A stretch of DNA of 64,000 nt, from the NCBI RefSeq assembly GCF_017565405.1, contig NZ_JAGEKR010000012.1, forward strand, positions 62,001 through 126,000, read 5' to 3'. The notes below the pieces were generated by a model that saw only the letters and a program-made list of their open reading frames with translations, made no database searches and was not told the origin of the DNA. Of the stretch, positions 23,126 through 32,094 are shown piece after piece. Every line of letters begins with the position of its first letter. Position 1 is the stretch's first letter. A program made the translations under genes and the position numbers. The DNA is from Allobranchiibius sp. CTAmp26. Its GTDB lineage: Bacteria; Actinomycetota; Actinomycetes; Actinomycetales; Dermatophilaceae.

Positions 23126-26026
23126 ATGACCGAGACCACCGGCGCCCGCGCCGACGCCGCCCGCGCAGACCGTGGGGTGCACATCGAGCGCATCTTCACC
23201 ACGCCTGGTGTCCACCCGTACGACGAGGTGAACTGGGAGGCGCGCGACGTCGTCCAGCAGAACTGGAAGACCGGCGCGACGATCTTCGAGCAGCGCGGCG
23301 TGCTGTTCCCGGACTTCTGGTCTCTCAACGCGTCCACCATCGTGACGACCAAGTACTTCCGCGGCGCCCTCGGCACCGCCGTTCGCGAGACCAGTCTCAA
23401 GCAGCTGATCGACCGCGTCGTCCTGACCTACGTCAAGGGCGGCCGCGACAACGGCTACTTCGCGAGCGACCAGGACGCCGAGATCTTCGAGCACGAGCTC
23501 ACCTGGGCGTTGCTGCACCAGGTGTTCAGCTTCAACTCCCCGGTCTGGTTCAACGTGGGCACCAAGAGCCCGCAGCAGGTCTCGGCGTGCTTCATCCTGT
23601 CGGTCGACGACTCGATGGACTCGATCCTCAACTGGTACAAGGAGGAGGGGTTCATCTTCAAGGGCGGCTCGGGCGCCGGTCTCAACCTGTCCCGGATCCG
23701 CTCCTCCAAGGAGCTGCTCTCCAGCGGCGGCACTGCCAGCGGCCCCGTCTCCTTCATGCGTGGCGCCGATGCGTCCGCGGGCACGATCAAGTCCGGTGGT
23801 GCGACCCGCCGTGCGGCCAAGATGGTCGTGCTCGACGTGGACCACCCCGACATCGAGGAGTTCATCGAGACCAAGGCGCGCGAGGAGGACAAGATCCGCG
23901 CGCTGCGCGACGCCGGCTTCGACATGGACCTCGGCGGCCGGGACATCACCTCGGTGCAGTACCAGAACGCCAACAACTCGGTACGGGTGAGCGACAAGTT
24001 CATGCGCGCGGTCGAGGCGGGCACGGAGTTCGGGCTGACCGCCCGCGGCACCGGCGAGGTCATCGAGTCCGTCGACGCACGTGAGCTGTTCGCCAAGCTG
24101 AACAAGGCGGCGTGGGAGTGCGCCGACCCCGGCATCCAGTACGACGACACCATCAACGACTGGCACACCACCCCCGAGAGCGGCCGGATCACCGCGTCCA
24201 ACCCGTGCTCGGAGTACATGTCGCTCGACAACTCCTCGTGCAACCTCGCGTCGCTGAACCTGCTGAAGTTCCTGCGCGACGACGACACCTTCGACACCGC
24301 GACGTTCCAGAAGGTCGTCGAGCTGGTCATCACCGCGATGGACATCTCGATCTGCTTCGCCGACTTCCCGACCGAGGCGATCGGCGAGACCACGCGCAAC
24401 TACCGCCAGCTCGGCATCGGTTACGCCAACCTCGGCGCGCTGCTCATGGCGACCGGCCACGGGTATGAGTCCGAGGGCGGCCGCGCCTTGGCCGGCGCGA
24501 TCACCTCGCTGCTGACCGGCGCGGCGTACAAGCGCTCCGCCGAGCTCGCGGAGATCGTCGGTCCGTACGCCGGCTACGCCCGTAACGCCGACGCGCACCA
24601 GAAGGTGATGCGCAAGCACCGCAGCGCCAACGACGAACTGCGCCCGCTGGACACGATGGACGGCGAGATCCACCGCTACGCCACCAAGGCGTGGAAGGAC
24701 GTCGTCGAGCTCGGCGCGGCCAACGGCTACCGCAACGCGCAGGCCTCCGTGCTCGCGCCGACCGGCACCATCGGCTTCATGATGGACTGCGACACCACCG
24801 GCATCGAGCCGGACTTCTCGCTGGTCAAGTTCAAGAAGCTGGTCGGCGGCGGCTCCATGCAGATCGTCAACCAGACGATCCCGCGCGCGCTGAAGAAGCT
24901 GGGCTACCAGCAGGAGCAGATCGAGGCGATCGTCGAGCACATCGCCGACAAGGGCCACGTCATCAACGCGCCCGGTCTGAAGCCGGAGCACTACGAGGTC
25001 TTCGACTGTGCGATGGGCGAGCGGGCGATCAGCGCCCTCGGTCACGTGCGGATGATGGCGGCCTGCCAGCCGTTCCTGTCCGGCGCGATCTCCAAGACGG
25101 TCAACCTGCCGGAGACGGCGACCGTCGAGGACATCGCCGAGGTGCACCTGGAGGGTTGGAAGCTGGGGCTGAAGGCGCTGGCGGTCTACCGCGACAACTG
25201 CAAGGTCGGCCAGCCGCTGTCCGATGGTGGCTCGACCGCCAAGGACAAGGCCGCCGCTGCTGCCGACGCCGCGGTCGAGAAGGTCATCGAGTACCGCCCG
25301 GTGCGCAAGCGCATGCCGAAGCGTCGTACCTCGCAGACCACCTCGTTCGCCGTCGGTGGTGCGGAGGGTTACCTCACCGCGGGCACCTACGACGACGGTC
25401 AGCTCGGTGAGCTCTTCCTGAAGTTCGGCAAGCAGGGCTCGACCCTCGCCGGCATGATGGACGCGTTCTCGATCGCCGTGTCCATCGGCCTGCAGTACGG
25501 CGTGCCGCTGGAGACCTTCGTGGAGAAGTTCACCAACCTGCGCTTCGAGCCCGCCGGACTGACCGACGACCCGGACGTGCGGATGGCGCAGTCGATCATG
25601 GACTACGTCTTCCGCCGGTTGGCCCTCGACTACACCGACTTCGAGACCCGGTCGTTCATGGGCATCCACACCGCGGAGGAGCGCACCCGTCAGCTCGAGA
25701 CCGGCTCTTACGCGGAGGCGACCGAGGCCGAGGGCGATGAGGACCTCGCCGGTGAGCTGGAGGCGTTCTCCCAGTCGGCGGCACCGTCCGCCAAGCGTCC
25801 GGAGCAGTCGGCTCCCACGGTGGCTGCGGAAGACATCACCTCGGGTGCCGGTGCTGCCGACGCCCGGGAGGTCTCTTCGGAGATCCACTCGTCGGCCGAC
25901 CTGCTGGAGAAGTTCCAGGGCAAGTCTGCCGACGCGCCGATCTGCATGACCTGCGGTACGAAGATGCGCCCGGCCGGTAGCTGCTACGTCTGCGAGGGCT
26001 GCGGCAGCACCTCCGGCTGCAGCTGA
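23126..26026 (+). CDS. nrdJ: vitamin B12-dependent (class II) ribonucleoside-diphosphate reductase
   Basis: 966 residues. Makes deoxyribonucleotides with adenosylcobalamin and needs no oxygen. The N-terminal region 'GVHIERIFTTPGVHPYDEVNWEARD' and the barrel with 'FNSPVWFNVGT', 'SACFILSVDDSMDSI' and 'NPCSEYMSLDNSSCNLASLNL' carry the active-site cysteines. 'APTGTIGFMMDCDTTGIEPDFSLVKFK' is also diagnostic. The C-terminus (about 938-966) is a Cys-rich ribbon 'CMTCGTKMRPAGSCYVCEGCG' that re-reduces the active site. An acidic low-complexity linker (about 865-925) separates the two. The ATG at 23126 has GGAGGA five bases upstream. No cobalamin riboswitch is apparent in the short nrdR-nrdJ gap. Confidence 0.97.
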   Translation: MTETTGARADAARADRGVHIERIFTTPGVHPYDEVNWEARDVVQQNWKTGATIFEQRGVLFPDFWSLNASTIVTTKYFRGALGTAVRETSLKQLIDRVVLTYVKGGRDNGYFASDQDAEIFEHELTWALLHQVFSFNSPVWFNVGTKSPQQVSACFILSVDDSMDSILNWYKEEGFIFKGGSGAGLNLSRIRSSKELLSSGGTASGPVSFMRGADASAGTIKSGGATRRAAKMVVLDVDHPDIEEFIETKAREEDKIRALRDAGFDMDLGGRDITSVQYQNANNSVRVSDKFMRAVEAGTEFGLTARGTGEVIESVDARELFAKLNKAAWECADPGIQYDDTINDWHTTPESGRITASNPCSEYMSLDNSSCNLASLNLLKFLRDDDTFDTATFQKVVELVITAMDISICFADFPTEAIGETTRNYRQLGIGYANLGALLMATGHGYESEGGRALAGAITSLLTGAAYKRSAELAEIVGPYAGYARNADAHQKVMRKHRSANDELRPLDTMDGEIHRYATKAWKDVVELGAANGYRNAQASVLAPTGTIGFMMDCDTTGIEPDFSLVKFKKLVGGGSMQIVNQTIPRALKKLGYQQEQIEAIVEHIADKGHVINAPGLKPEHYEVFDCAMGERAISALGHVRMMAACQPFLSGAISKTVNLPETATVEDIAEVHLEGWKLGLKALAVYRDNCKVGQPLSDGGSTAKDKAAAAADAAVEKVIEYRPVRKRMPKRRTSQTTSFAVGGAEGYLTAGTYDDGQLGELFLKFGKQGSTLAGMMDAFSIAVSIGLQYGVPLETFVEKFTNLRFEPAGLTDDPDVRMAQSIMDYVFRRLALDYTDFETRSFMGIHTAEERTRQLETGSYAEATEAEGDEDLAGELEAFSQSAAPSAKRPEQSAPTVAAEDITSGAGAADAREVSSEIHSSADLLEKFQGKSADAPICMTCGTKMRPAGSCYVCEGCGSTSGCS

Positions 26027-26040
26027 CGCCGACTCGGCGA

Positions 26041-26073
26041 GGAGCCCCTGGACCGCACTGGTCCAGGGGCTCC
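26041..26073 (+). terminator. nrdJ terminator
   Basis: A perfect 14-bp stem pairs GGAGCCCCTGGACC (26041-26054) with GGTCCAGGGGCTCC (26060-26073) around GCACT, 15 bases after the nrdJ stop. No long T-run follows, as is common in high-GC actinobacteria. Confidence 0.85.
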
Positions 26074-26095
26074 CTGCGTTCTATCCGCCGATTTC

Positions 26096-26135
26096 GACAT
26101 GCACCGTGGGGCAGATATGCCCCACCGTGCATGTC
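26096..26135. terminator. 18-bp-stem palindrome downstream of the minus-strand secreted-protein gene
   Basis: Arms 26096-26113 (GACATGCACCGTGGGGCA) and 26118-26135 (TGCCCCACCGTGCATGTC) pair over 18 positions with a single C-C mismatch; the loop is GATA. It lies ten bases after the stop at 26146 of the minus-strand gene, so it probably ends that transcript. It sits back to back with the nrdJ terminator. Confidence 0.65.
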
Positions 26136-26145
26136 CGATTCGCCG

Positions 26146-27042
26146 TCAGTAGAGGCGGTTGGTCGACGTAAGGACACGCAGCGGCTCGGCCGGCCCCGCG
26201 ACGACCGTCATGCCGGGTAGATCGGTCCACTGGCCGCCGTCGACGGAGTACTGGCCGCCGTACGTGGTGCGCACCGACGTGCTGAACGAGCCCGGTGCGT
26301 CGTACGCATGCCGGATGTCGCCGGCGGGGTAGGTGCCACCCATCGAGTGGGTCGGGCCGCTGGTCGCGCCGTCGCCGAAGACGAAGGTGTTGGACTTCAG
26401 GGTCGGCTTGATGCGTACGGCGTGGCCGACGAGAGTCACCGTGCGGACCTCGCCGGGCGCGTACCCGACCACCGGCCAGCTCGCCTGGAAGTACGTCGGC
26501 AGCGTCACCAGCGTGCGGTTGTTGACCGGCTGAATCGAGAGCTGTGGTTTCGCGAACGGCGTGACCGACCACGCGTGCTCGATCATCTCCAGCGTGAGTT
26601 GCGGCTTGTGCTTGCCGGGGAGGACGTTCGGGTAGCACGTCGTGCCCGGAGACTCCCACGGGCCGAAGACATTCGCGCCGGTGTCCACACGGCGGTAGAT
26701 GAAGACCCACGGCCCGGGGACGTGCTGAACCTTCTGGCAGTACTCCAAGGCGTTCGGGCAGATGAATTCCTGATGATCCGGGCCGTTGCCCGCGCACCGC
26801 AACACGGTGCTGTACTGATAGGCCGTGCCGGGTTTGTAGGACTTGCTGCCTACGGTGCCGCCGGTTGCCGTCTTAGGTGGGAGATGAGCGGTGTCCGACT
26901 CGCTCAACCCTGCATACGATCCTCCTCCGCTGACCTGGCAGACCAAGAAGCCGCACTTGCCCTGTGGCGGCGAAGCGTGTCCCGCGAGAGCCGCATAAGC
27001 AACCAGGACCAGAGCGGAGTGGATAGTCGCCCGGACCATCAA
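26146..27042 (-). CDS. secreted protein with PKD-like segment, function unknown
   Basis: 298 residues. A short hydrophobic N-terminus ('MMVRATIHSALVLVAYAALAGHA', about 1-23) looks like a signal peptide. Cysteine pairs ('KCGFLVC', 'VLRCAGNGPDHQEFICPNALEYC') suggest disulfides. The segment 'SNTFVFGDGATSGPTHSMGGTYPAGDIRHAYDAPGSFSTSVRTTYGGQYS' (about 219-270) has the DGxxSGP...H-Y-pattern of PKD-type beta domains, which are often adhesive or found in surface proteins. Its ATG overlaps the stop of the upstream DUF6318 lipoprotein gene (ATGA), so the two are one operon. Base composition is slightly less GC-rich than neighbours. I do not assign a function. Confidence 0.65.
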   Translation of the reverse strand: MMVRATIHSALVLVAYAALAGHASPPQGKCGFLVCQVSGGGSYAGLSESDTAHLPPKTATGGTVGSKSYKPGTAYQYSTVLRCAGNGPDHQEFICPNALEYCQKVQHVPGPWVFIYRRVDTGANVFGPWESPGTTCYPNVLPGKHKPQLTLEMIEHAWSVTPFAKPQLSIQPVNNRTLVTLPTYFQASWPVVGYAPGEVRTVTLVGHAVRIKPTLKSNTFVFGDGATSGPTHSMGGTYPAGDIRHAYDAPGSFSTSVRTTYGGQYSVDGGQWTDLPGMTVVAGPAEPLRVLTSTNRLY

Positions 27043-27662
27043 GACTGCGATCCCGACTGCTCAACTTTGATTTCCGAGACTTGCCAAAGTCCAGACCACG
27101 GAGCAAGGAACACGACGAACTGGACATCCGATGCAGGGGGGTAGCCACCGCGGACCCGGCCGGCCGAGTCAGTTTCTACAACCTTAAGAACGTCGCCCGA
27201 TATCTGCACCAATGAATGGTCCGAGGATTGAAATGTCGCGTCTCTGATCTTGAAACTGTCACCTGTGTAGTGGGTTTTCCCTTTCGCAAGCAGCGAGACA
27301 GTCATGGAGTAGTTCGCGCAGCTCTTGCACGTAGGGAGGGCTAGCGGTTCAAGCACCCCCACCTTCGGGTGCTTGCCGGTCTCGTTGATCTGCTGCACGT
27401 AGTACTTCGCGAAGGCAATGCGGCCGGCGTCGGTATGGGCGCGGGCGGCTGTGGGCACACCGGCCGGGCCGTCGTACGCAGGACTCGAACTGCTCGGTGC
27501 GGGGGAGGAGGTCGTCGTGCTGGCACTCGTCGACGAGGAACTCGATGTGATCGATGAGGTACTGGGCGGCGCCGTGCCCGATCCTCCGGAACACGCGCTC
27601 ACGCTTCCCACCCCGGCGACTGCGAGCAGCACGACGGCAGACCGGCGACGGATGCGCGACAT
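27039..27662 (-). CDS. DUF6318 family lipoprotein
   Basis: 207 residues. Signal peptide with lipobox ('LLAVAGVGSVSAC', Cys at about 23), then a Ser/Thr-rich spacer (about 24-70) and a DUF6318 domain (about 70-195) with 'AARAHTDAGRIAFAKYYVQQINETGK' and the Cys pair in 'LPTCKSCANY'. DUF6318 proteins are actinobacterial lipoproteins of unknown role, with a fold recalling NTF2-like domains. The ATG at 27662 has GGGAGG six bases upstream and puts the signal peptide at the start; the frame runs 72 codons further up without support. First gene of a two-gene operon. Confidence 0.78.
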   Translation of the reverse strand: MSRIRRRSAVVLLAVAGVGSVSACSGGSGTAPPSTSSITSSSSSTSASTTTSSPAPSSSSPAYDGPAGVPTAARAHTDAGRIAFAKYYVQQINETGKHPKVGVLEPLALPTCKSCANYSMTVSLLAKGKTHYTGDSFKIRDATFQSSDHSLVQISGDVLKVVETDSAGRVRGGYPPASDVQFVVFLAPWSGLWQVSEIKVEQSGSQS

Positions 27663-27958
27663 GAGGAGCCTCCCTCGCCGGCGACGCACCGGCGTCCTGA
27701 TGGACCTGGATCGTCCAAGGGGACCCAGCATGCGTGATCCCGACGGATCGCGTGAGCTATCCACAGGCAAAAGTGGTGCACGATCCGCAATTCGTGCGAC
27801 GCGAGTGAGTGGGGAGGTCGTAGTGCAGCGTGTGGTCTCGTGACCGGCGACCTGACAGGGCACCCGCTGACACTGCACGTCCGATGAACGGTCAGATCCA
27901 GCACGCGGGCGCTACTCGCGGGTAGGTTGAGCTGGTTACACCCTGACGAGGAGACTTC

Positions 27959-29245
27959 GTGACCCAACGGGCCCAGCCGCCGCTCGCCGCAGAACCCGGC
28001 GCCGACCACGGCGCCGCACCCGACATCCAGGCAGCCGCTGCACACCGCGCGGGCACCGCCGTACGCAGCGTCACCGATGCCATCCGCGACACGCACGGCG
28101 CCCTCGCGAGCAAGGCCTTCGCCTCCGCGCGCCGCAGCATCGGCCCCGTCGTCACCCCGGTGGAGTTCCTGCACGACCACGCCGCCCGCGCGGCGTACGG
28201 CGCGTCGGCGGTCGCCCTCGAAGGGGTGGCGGAGGCGGTCGGCGCGACGGCGGCCAAGGCCGCTCAGGCGGGCAGGATGAGCAAGTTCGGACGCGGCACC
28301 ACACGCCGGGCGAGCGGAGTCCTCGCCTTCGTGCACGGATTCAACGGCGACAAGATGGCGTCGTCGGGGCGGGTGCCGTTGTCCTCTCCGATGAGCCTGC
28401 GTCGATCCGGGGAGCGCGTCCCGGCTACCCCTGAGGGCATGGCGCACGCCTACCCCGACGCCACGCCGCAGATCGTCATCTTCGTGCACGGGTTCGTCGG
28501 CACCGAGCAGATGTGGAAGCGCCGCGCTCACCGCGACGACGACGGGCGCAGGCTCAGTTACGGGCGACGCCTGGAGGCGCAGGGCGACTGGTCCGCGCTC
28601 TGGGTGCGCTACAACACCGGCCTGCGGATCAAGTCCAACGGCTTGGAACTCGCCCTGCTGATCGAGCAGATCGTCGACGGTTGGCCGGTGCCGGTCGAGC
28701 GCGTGGTGCTGGTGGGGCACTCGATGGGCGGCCTGGTCGCGAGCAGTGCCCTCCTGCAATGGCCCACCTCAGCGAGCTGGGGCCCGCTGGTGAGTGACTT
28801 GATCACCCTTGGCACGCCGTACCACGGCTCGCCGATCGAACAGGGCGCCAACTACCTGGCCGAGTGGTTCTCCGGGCACGGGTCGACCAAGTGGCTCGGC
28901 GACGTCATCCAGTTCCGCAGTGAGGGCATCAAGGACCTGCGCCCGGGCAACCTCTTCCTCGCCGACACCCGCGGCGCGATGCCGGACGCCGCGGAATGGC
29001 GTCGCATGTTGGAGCCTCAGATGGTCGTGCGTCACCTGGCCATCGCCGGTGTGCTCACCAAGGACCCGCACACGCGGCTCGGCGGAATCATCGGTGACGG
29101 AATCGTCCCGCGCGCGAGTGCTCGCGGCGGAGCCGACAACGATCTGAGCCGGTCCACCATGATGGGGGCCATGAGTCACAACGACCTGGTCAACGACCCG
29201 CGGGTCTACGAGGTCATCGCCGACGTCCTCGGCGTGCAGGCATGA
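27959..29245 (+). CDS. alpha/beta hydrolase (PGAP1/lipase-like)
   Basis: 428 residues, no signal peptide. Nucleophile elbow GHSMGG with Ser255; 'IVIFVHGFVGTEQMW' (about 171-185) forms the oxyanion-hole strand. The end 'DGIVPRASARG' and 'MSHNDLVNDPRVYEVI' supply the candidate catalytic Asp and His. An N-terminal 150-residue helical part ('AASHRAGTAVRSVTDAIRDTHGALASKAF') is typical of actinobacterial esterases of this group. The GTG at 27959 has GAGGAG upstream. Its stop overlaps the next start by ATGA, and that gene is a HAD-acyltransferase, so a lipid-related substrate is plausible but unproven. Confidence 0.82.
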   Translation: MTQRAQPPLAAEPGADHGAAPDIQAAAAHRAGTAVRSVTDAIRDTHGALASKAFASARRSIGPVVTPVEFLHDHAARAAYGASAVALEGVAEAVGATAAKAAQAGRMSKFGRGTTRRASGVLAFVHGFNGDKMASSGRVPLSSPMSLRRSGERVPATPEGMAHAYPDATPQIVIFVHGFVGTEQMWKRRAHRDDDGRRLSYGRRLEAQGDWSALWVRYNTGLRIKSNGLELALLIEQIVDGWPVPVERVVLVGHSMGGLVASSALLQWPTSASWGPLVSDLITLGTPYHGSPIEQGANYLAEWFSGHGSTKWLGDVIQFRSEGIKDLRPGNLFLADTRGAMPDAAEWRRMLEPQMVVRHLAIAGVLTKDPHTRLGGIIGDGIVPRASARGGADNDLSRSTMMGAMSHNDLVNDPRVYEVIADVLGVQA

Positions 29246-30684
29246 CGGGCGCGGCGTTCTTCGACCTCGACCGCACACTGCTGCGCGGGGCGTCCGGTCC
29301 GGTCATCACCGACGCACTGCGCGAGGCCGGGCTGGTCACGACCAAGCTGCCCGGTGAGAGCCTGCTCTACGGCGTGTTCAACCGGTTCGGCGAGACGCTT
29401 CCGTCGATGGTGCTCGCGCGCAACGCGACGGTGGTCGCCCGCGGCAAGCGCGCCGGTGCCTTCGAGGAGGCGGCGAAGGCCGCGGCCTCCGGACTGATGG
29501 CACTGATCGAGCCGTTCGCGCACCTCACCCTGGAGAAGCACCGTGCCGCCGGGCGCAAGGTCGTGCTCGCGACCACGACGCCGTTGCATCTGATCCGGCC
29601 GCTGGCCGACCTGCTCGGGCTCGACGCCGTCATCGCGACCCGCTACTCCGTCGATCCGGTCTCCGGACGGTACGACGGGGGCCTGGACGGGCCCTTCGTC
29701 TGGTCCACCGGGAAGCTGGCCGCCGTCCGCGACTGGGCGCTCGAGAACGATGTCGACCTTTCGGAGTCCTTCGCCTACTCCGACTCCGTCTACGACGTGC
29801 CCCTGCTGTCCGCGGTCGGCCACCCGCACGCCGTCAATCCGGACCCACGGCTGCTGGTGTTCGCGACCGTGCGACGGTGGCCGGTCGAGCACTTCAGCGC
29901 GTCTCCGGGCATCTTCAAGGTGCCCTTCGTCGACATCGAGCTGCAGCGGATCGGGCAGTGGATGGCGCGCCCGGAGGCCTTTCCCTATGCGCGGTTCGAG
30001 GTGCTTGGCACTGAGCACGTGCCGAGCGAGGGCGGCGTCCTGATCGCCGCCAACCACCGCAGCTACTTCGACCTGCCGACGATGTTCCTCGCCATGGGAC
30101 GAGCCGGGCGCACCGGCCGGTTCATGGCCAAACGGGAGATCTTCGACGTGCCCGTGGTCGGACAGCTGATCGCCGGCTCCGGCGGCATCCCGGTCGACCG
30201 GGAGAGCAAGGACCCCGACGCCCCCGACCCGCTCGCGGCCGCCGAGATGGCTTTGCGCGGCGGAGAGATGGTGGGGGTTATGCCGCAGGGCACCATCCCG
30301 CGCGGACCGGCGTTCTTCTCGAACGCGCTCAAGGGCCACACAGGCGTCGCCCGACTGGCCGAGAGCACCCGGGTGCCTGTCATCCCGTGCGCGATCTGGG
30401 GCACCGAGAACGTCTGGCCGCGCTCCTCGAAGCTGCCGCAGATGCTCAACTACCTGCACCCCCCTCAGATCACGGTGCGGTTCGGACCGCCGGTCGAGCT
30501 GAAGTACCGCTCGGCCGCCGCGGACACCGACCGCGTGATGAAGGCGATCGCGCGACTGCTCCCCGACGAAGCGCGCAGTCGCCGCCGACCGACCATGGAG
30601 CAACTGGCCTCCAGTTACCCCGGCGGGAAGGTGCCGCCGGAGGACCGCTCGTTCGCCCGCGCCGACGACCCGCACGACGACTAG
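29242..30684 (+). CDS. HAD-IB hydrolase fused to 1-acylglycerol-3-phosphate acyltransferase (PlsC-type)
   Basis: 480 residues. N-terminal HAD phosphatase (about 1-215) with motif I FFDLDRTLL (Asp8, Asp10), 'VLATTTP' and 'YSDSVYDVPLL'. The C-terminal PlsC acyltransferase (about 245-430) has NHRSYFD (His272, Asp277) and the 'EMVGVMPQGTIPRG' motif. This two-domain architecture is standard in Actinobacteria (M. tuberculosis Rv2483c type) and makes or remodels phosphatidate; the HAD part's role is unclear. Translation is coupled to the hydrolase gene upstream. Confidence 0.9.
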   Translation: MTGAAFFDLDRTLLRGASGPVITDALREAGLVTTKLPGESLLYGVFNRFGETLPSMVLARNATVVARGKRAGAFEEAAKAAASGLMALIEPFAHLTLEKHRAAGRKVVLATTTPLHLIRPLADLLGLDAVIATRYSVDPVSGRYDGGLDGPFVWSTGKLAAVRDWALENDVDLSESFAYSDSVYDVPLLSAVGHPHAVNPDPRLLVFATVRRWPVEHFSASPGIFKVPFVDIELQRIGQWMARPEAFPYARFEVLGTEHVPSEGGVLIAANHRSYFDLPTMFLAMGRAGRTGRFMAKREIFDVPVVGQLIAGSGGIPVDRESKDPDAPDPLAAAEMALRGGEMVGVMPQGTIPRGPAFFSNALKGHTGVARLAESTRVPVIPCAIWGTENVWPRSSKLPQMLNYLHPPQITVRFGPPVELKYRSAAADTDRVMKAIARLLPDEARSRRRPTMEQLASSYPGGKVPPEDRSFARADDPHDD

Positions 30685-30817
30685 GACCCTCAGGTCTCTT
30701 CCGGCTCGGGCTCGGCGTACCGAAGCGGTGCTGCCAGGTGTCCAGGGGCGGTTGAGAGGAAGCGCCGGCCGCGCGATGAGGGGACTCGCATTCCACCGAT
30801 GGCCGGTGGCCGCGACC

Positions 30818-30823
30818 TAGACT
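30818..30823 (+). promoter_or_regulatory. -10 box for a leaderless nucleotidyltransferase transcript
   Basis: TAGACT lies eight bases before the ATG at 30832; no ribosome binding site is present. Confidence 0.4.
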
Positions 30824-30831
30824 CAAATCCC

Positions 30832-31713
30832 ATGCGCCAGTCCGAGATCGCCCTGCCGGCGTGGGCGCGACTGTCCCTGGCGCACGCGGTCGTCGAGCAC
30901 CTGGCGCGTGACGCCGGAGTCGATCTGCTGCACATCAAAGGACCGGCAACGACCGCCCGCTTCCGGCTCGCCGGGCGGACCAGCAGCGACGTGGACGTCC
31001 TCGTCCGGCCCTCGCACGTCGCCCGCCTGACGAGTGCCCTGGAGGCCGCCGACTTCGAGCCGCGCACCGGGTTCGAGTCCGGATCCATCTTTCGCCACGC
31101 CGCCAATCTGCATCACCGCTACTGGGGGTGGGTCGACGTGCACCGCTTGTTCCCCGGCTTCGGGGTCGACGCGTCGGTCGCGTTCGAGCAGCTGTGGCAG
31201 CGTCGGGGCACCGCCACCATCGCGGCGTACGACGTGCAGGTGCCGAGCGTGCTCGACCAGGCCCTCCTCATCCTCCTGCACGGTGCTCGGGACACCGCTC
31301 GCGGACGGGTGGACATCGACCGGGTCCGGGCAGCACTGACCGCCGCGGAACTCGATCAGGTCGAGCGTCTGGCGCGCGGGTTGGGGGCAGAGGTCGCCCT
31401 CGCGGCGACCAGCGGAGATCTCGACCGTTTCCGGGACCGCGCCGAGCACGATCTGTGGGTGGTCGCCTCCGAGGGCGGCACCCGGCTGCAGGAGTGGCGT
31501 GCCCGTTTCCGGGCCGCGACCACGCTGCCGGAGAAGGCGAAGCTGTGCGGCGAGGTGCTGCTGGTCAACCGCGACCACCTGCAGATGCGACTGGGACACG
31601 AACCCTCACGCGCCGAGTGGCTGCGTGCGACAGGCCACCGGCCGGTGGTGGCGCTGCGCGAGCTCGGCACTCTGCTGGCCCGCCGGCTGCCCGATCGTCG
31701 CAGGCGCCGATGA
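30832..31713 (+). CDS. uncharacterised nucleotidyltransferase family protein (NTP_transf_5 type)
   Basis: 293 residues. The segment 'DLLHIKGPATTARFRLAGRTSSDVDVLVRPSHVARLTSAL' (about 30-70) has the KG-P...R-x-x-xDxDxLV pattern of the nucleotidyltransferase fold, with a candidate metal pair at 'SDVDVLV'. 'HHRYWGWVDVHRLFPGF' gives the third acidic residue. PF14907-type members commonly sit beside exopolysaccharide or peptide-modification genes, and their reaction is unknown. The ATG at 30832 follows a leaderless -10. Its stop overlaps the PqqD-like gene (ATGA). Confidence 0.75.
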   Translation: MRQSEIALPAWARLSLAHAVVEHLARDAGVDLLHIKGPATTARFRLAGRTSSDVDVLVRPSHVARLTSALEAADFEPRTGFESGSIFRHAANLHHRYWGWVDVHRLFPGFGVDASVAFEQLWQRRGTATIAAYDVQVPSVLDQALLILLHGARDTARGRVDIDRVRAALTAAELDQVERLARGLGAEVALAATSGDLDRFRDRAEHDLWVVASEGGTRLQEWRARFRAATTLPEKAKLCGEVLLVNRDHLQMRLGHEPSRAEWLRATGHRPVVALRELGTLLARRLPDRRRRR

Positions 31714-32018
31714 GGCCGGGGTACATCGTCCCGGACGGCGTCGCGTGGGTCGTCGGCGACGACGAAGACTCCCACGGGCCGGCCGTCTACCTGACGCAGG
31801 TGAGGGCCGGTGTGCCGATCGCGCTGGAAGGCACGGCCGCCCAGATCTGGGACGCCGCGCGCCTCGTGCCCGCGGACGAGGTCGCCGAGGAGATCGCGGT
31901 GGCCACCGGACAGTCGACGGATGCGGTCAGGCACTCCGTCGAGAGCTTTCTGGCCGAACTGATCGTGCGCGGACTTCTCCAGGTGCGAGAACCCGATTCG
32001 GGGGGTCTGGACGGGTAG
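31710..32018 (+). CDS. PqqD-like small winged-helix protein
   Basis: 102 residues. Matches the PqqD fold: 'GVAWVVGDDEDSHGPAVYLTQVRAGVPIALEGTAAQIWDAA', then a wHTH-like half 'VAEEIAVATGQSTDAVRHSVESFLAELIVRGLL'. PqqD proteins bind precursor peptides and present them to modifying enzymes in RiPP pathways. Here no radical-SAM enzyme or precursor is visible, and the partner is a nucleotidyltransferase followed by a polysaccharide autokinase. The ATG at 31710 overlaps the upstream stop. The stop TAG is part of TAGCAT, a possible -10 for the next gene. Confidence 0.72.
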   Translation: MRPGYIVPDGVAWVVGDDEDSHGPAVYLTQVRAGVPIALEGTAAQIWDAARLVPADEVAEEIAVATGQSTDAVRHSVESFLAELIVRGLLQVREPDSGGLDG

Positions 32019-32094
32019 CATTCCAGCTGCCCACCCGGGGAGGATCGGCTCCGTCGATCACGCCTCGCCCCTCGGCCAAGGATCAGAAGACCAC

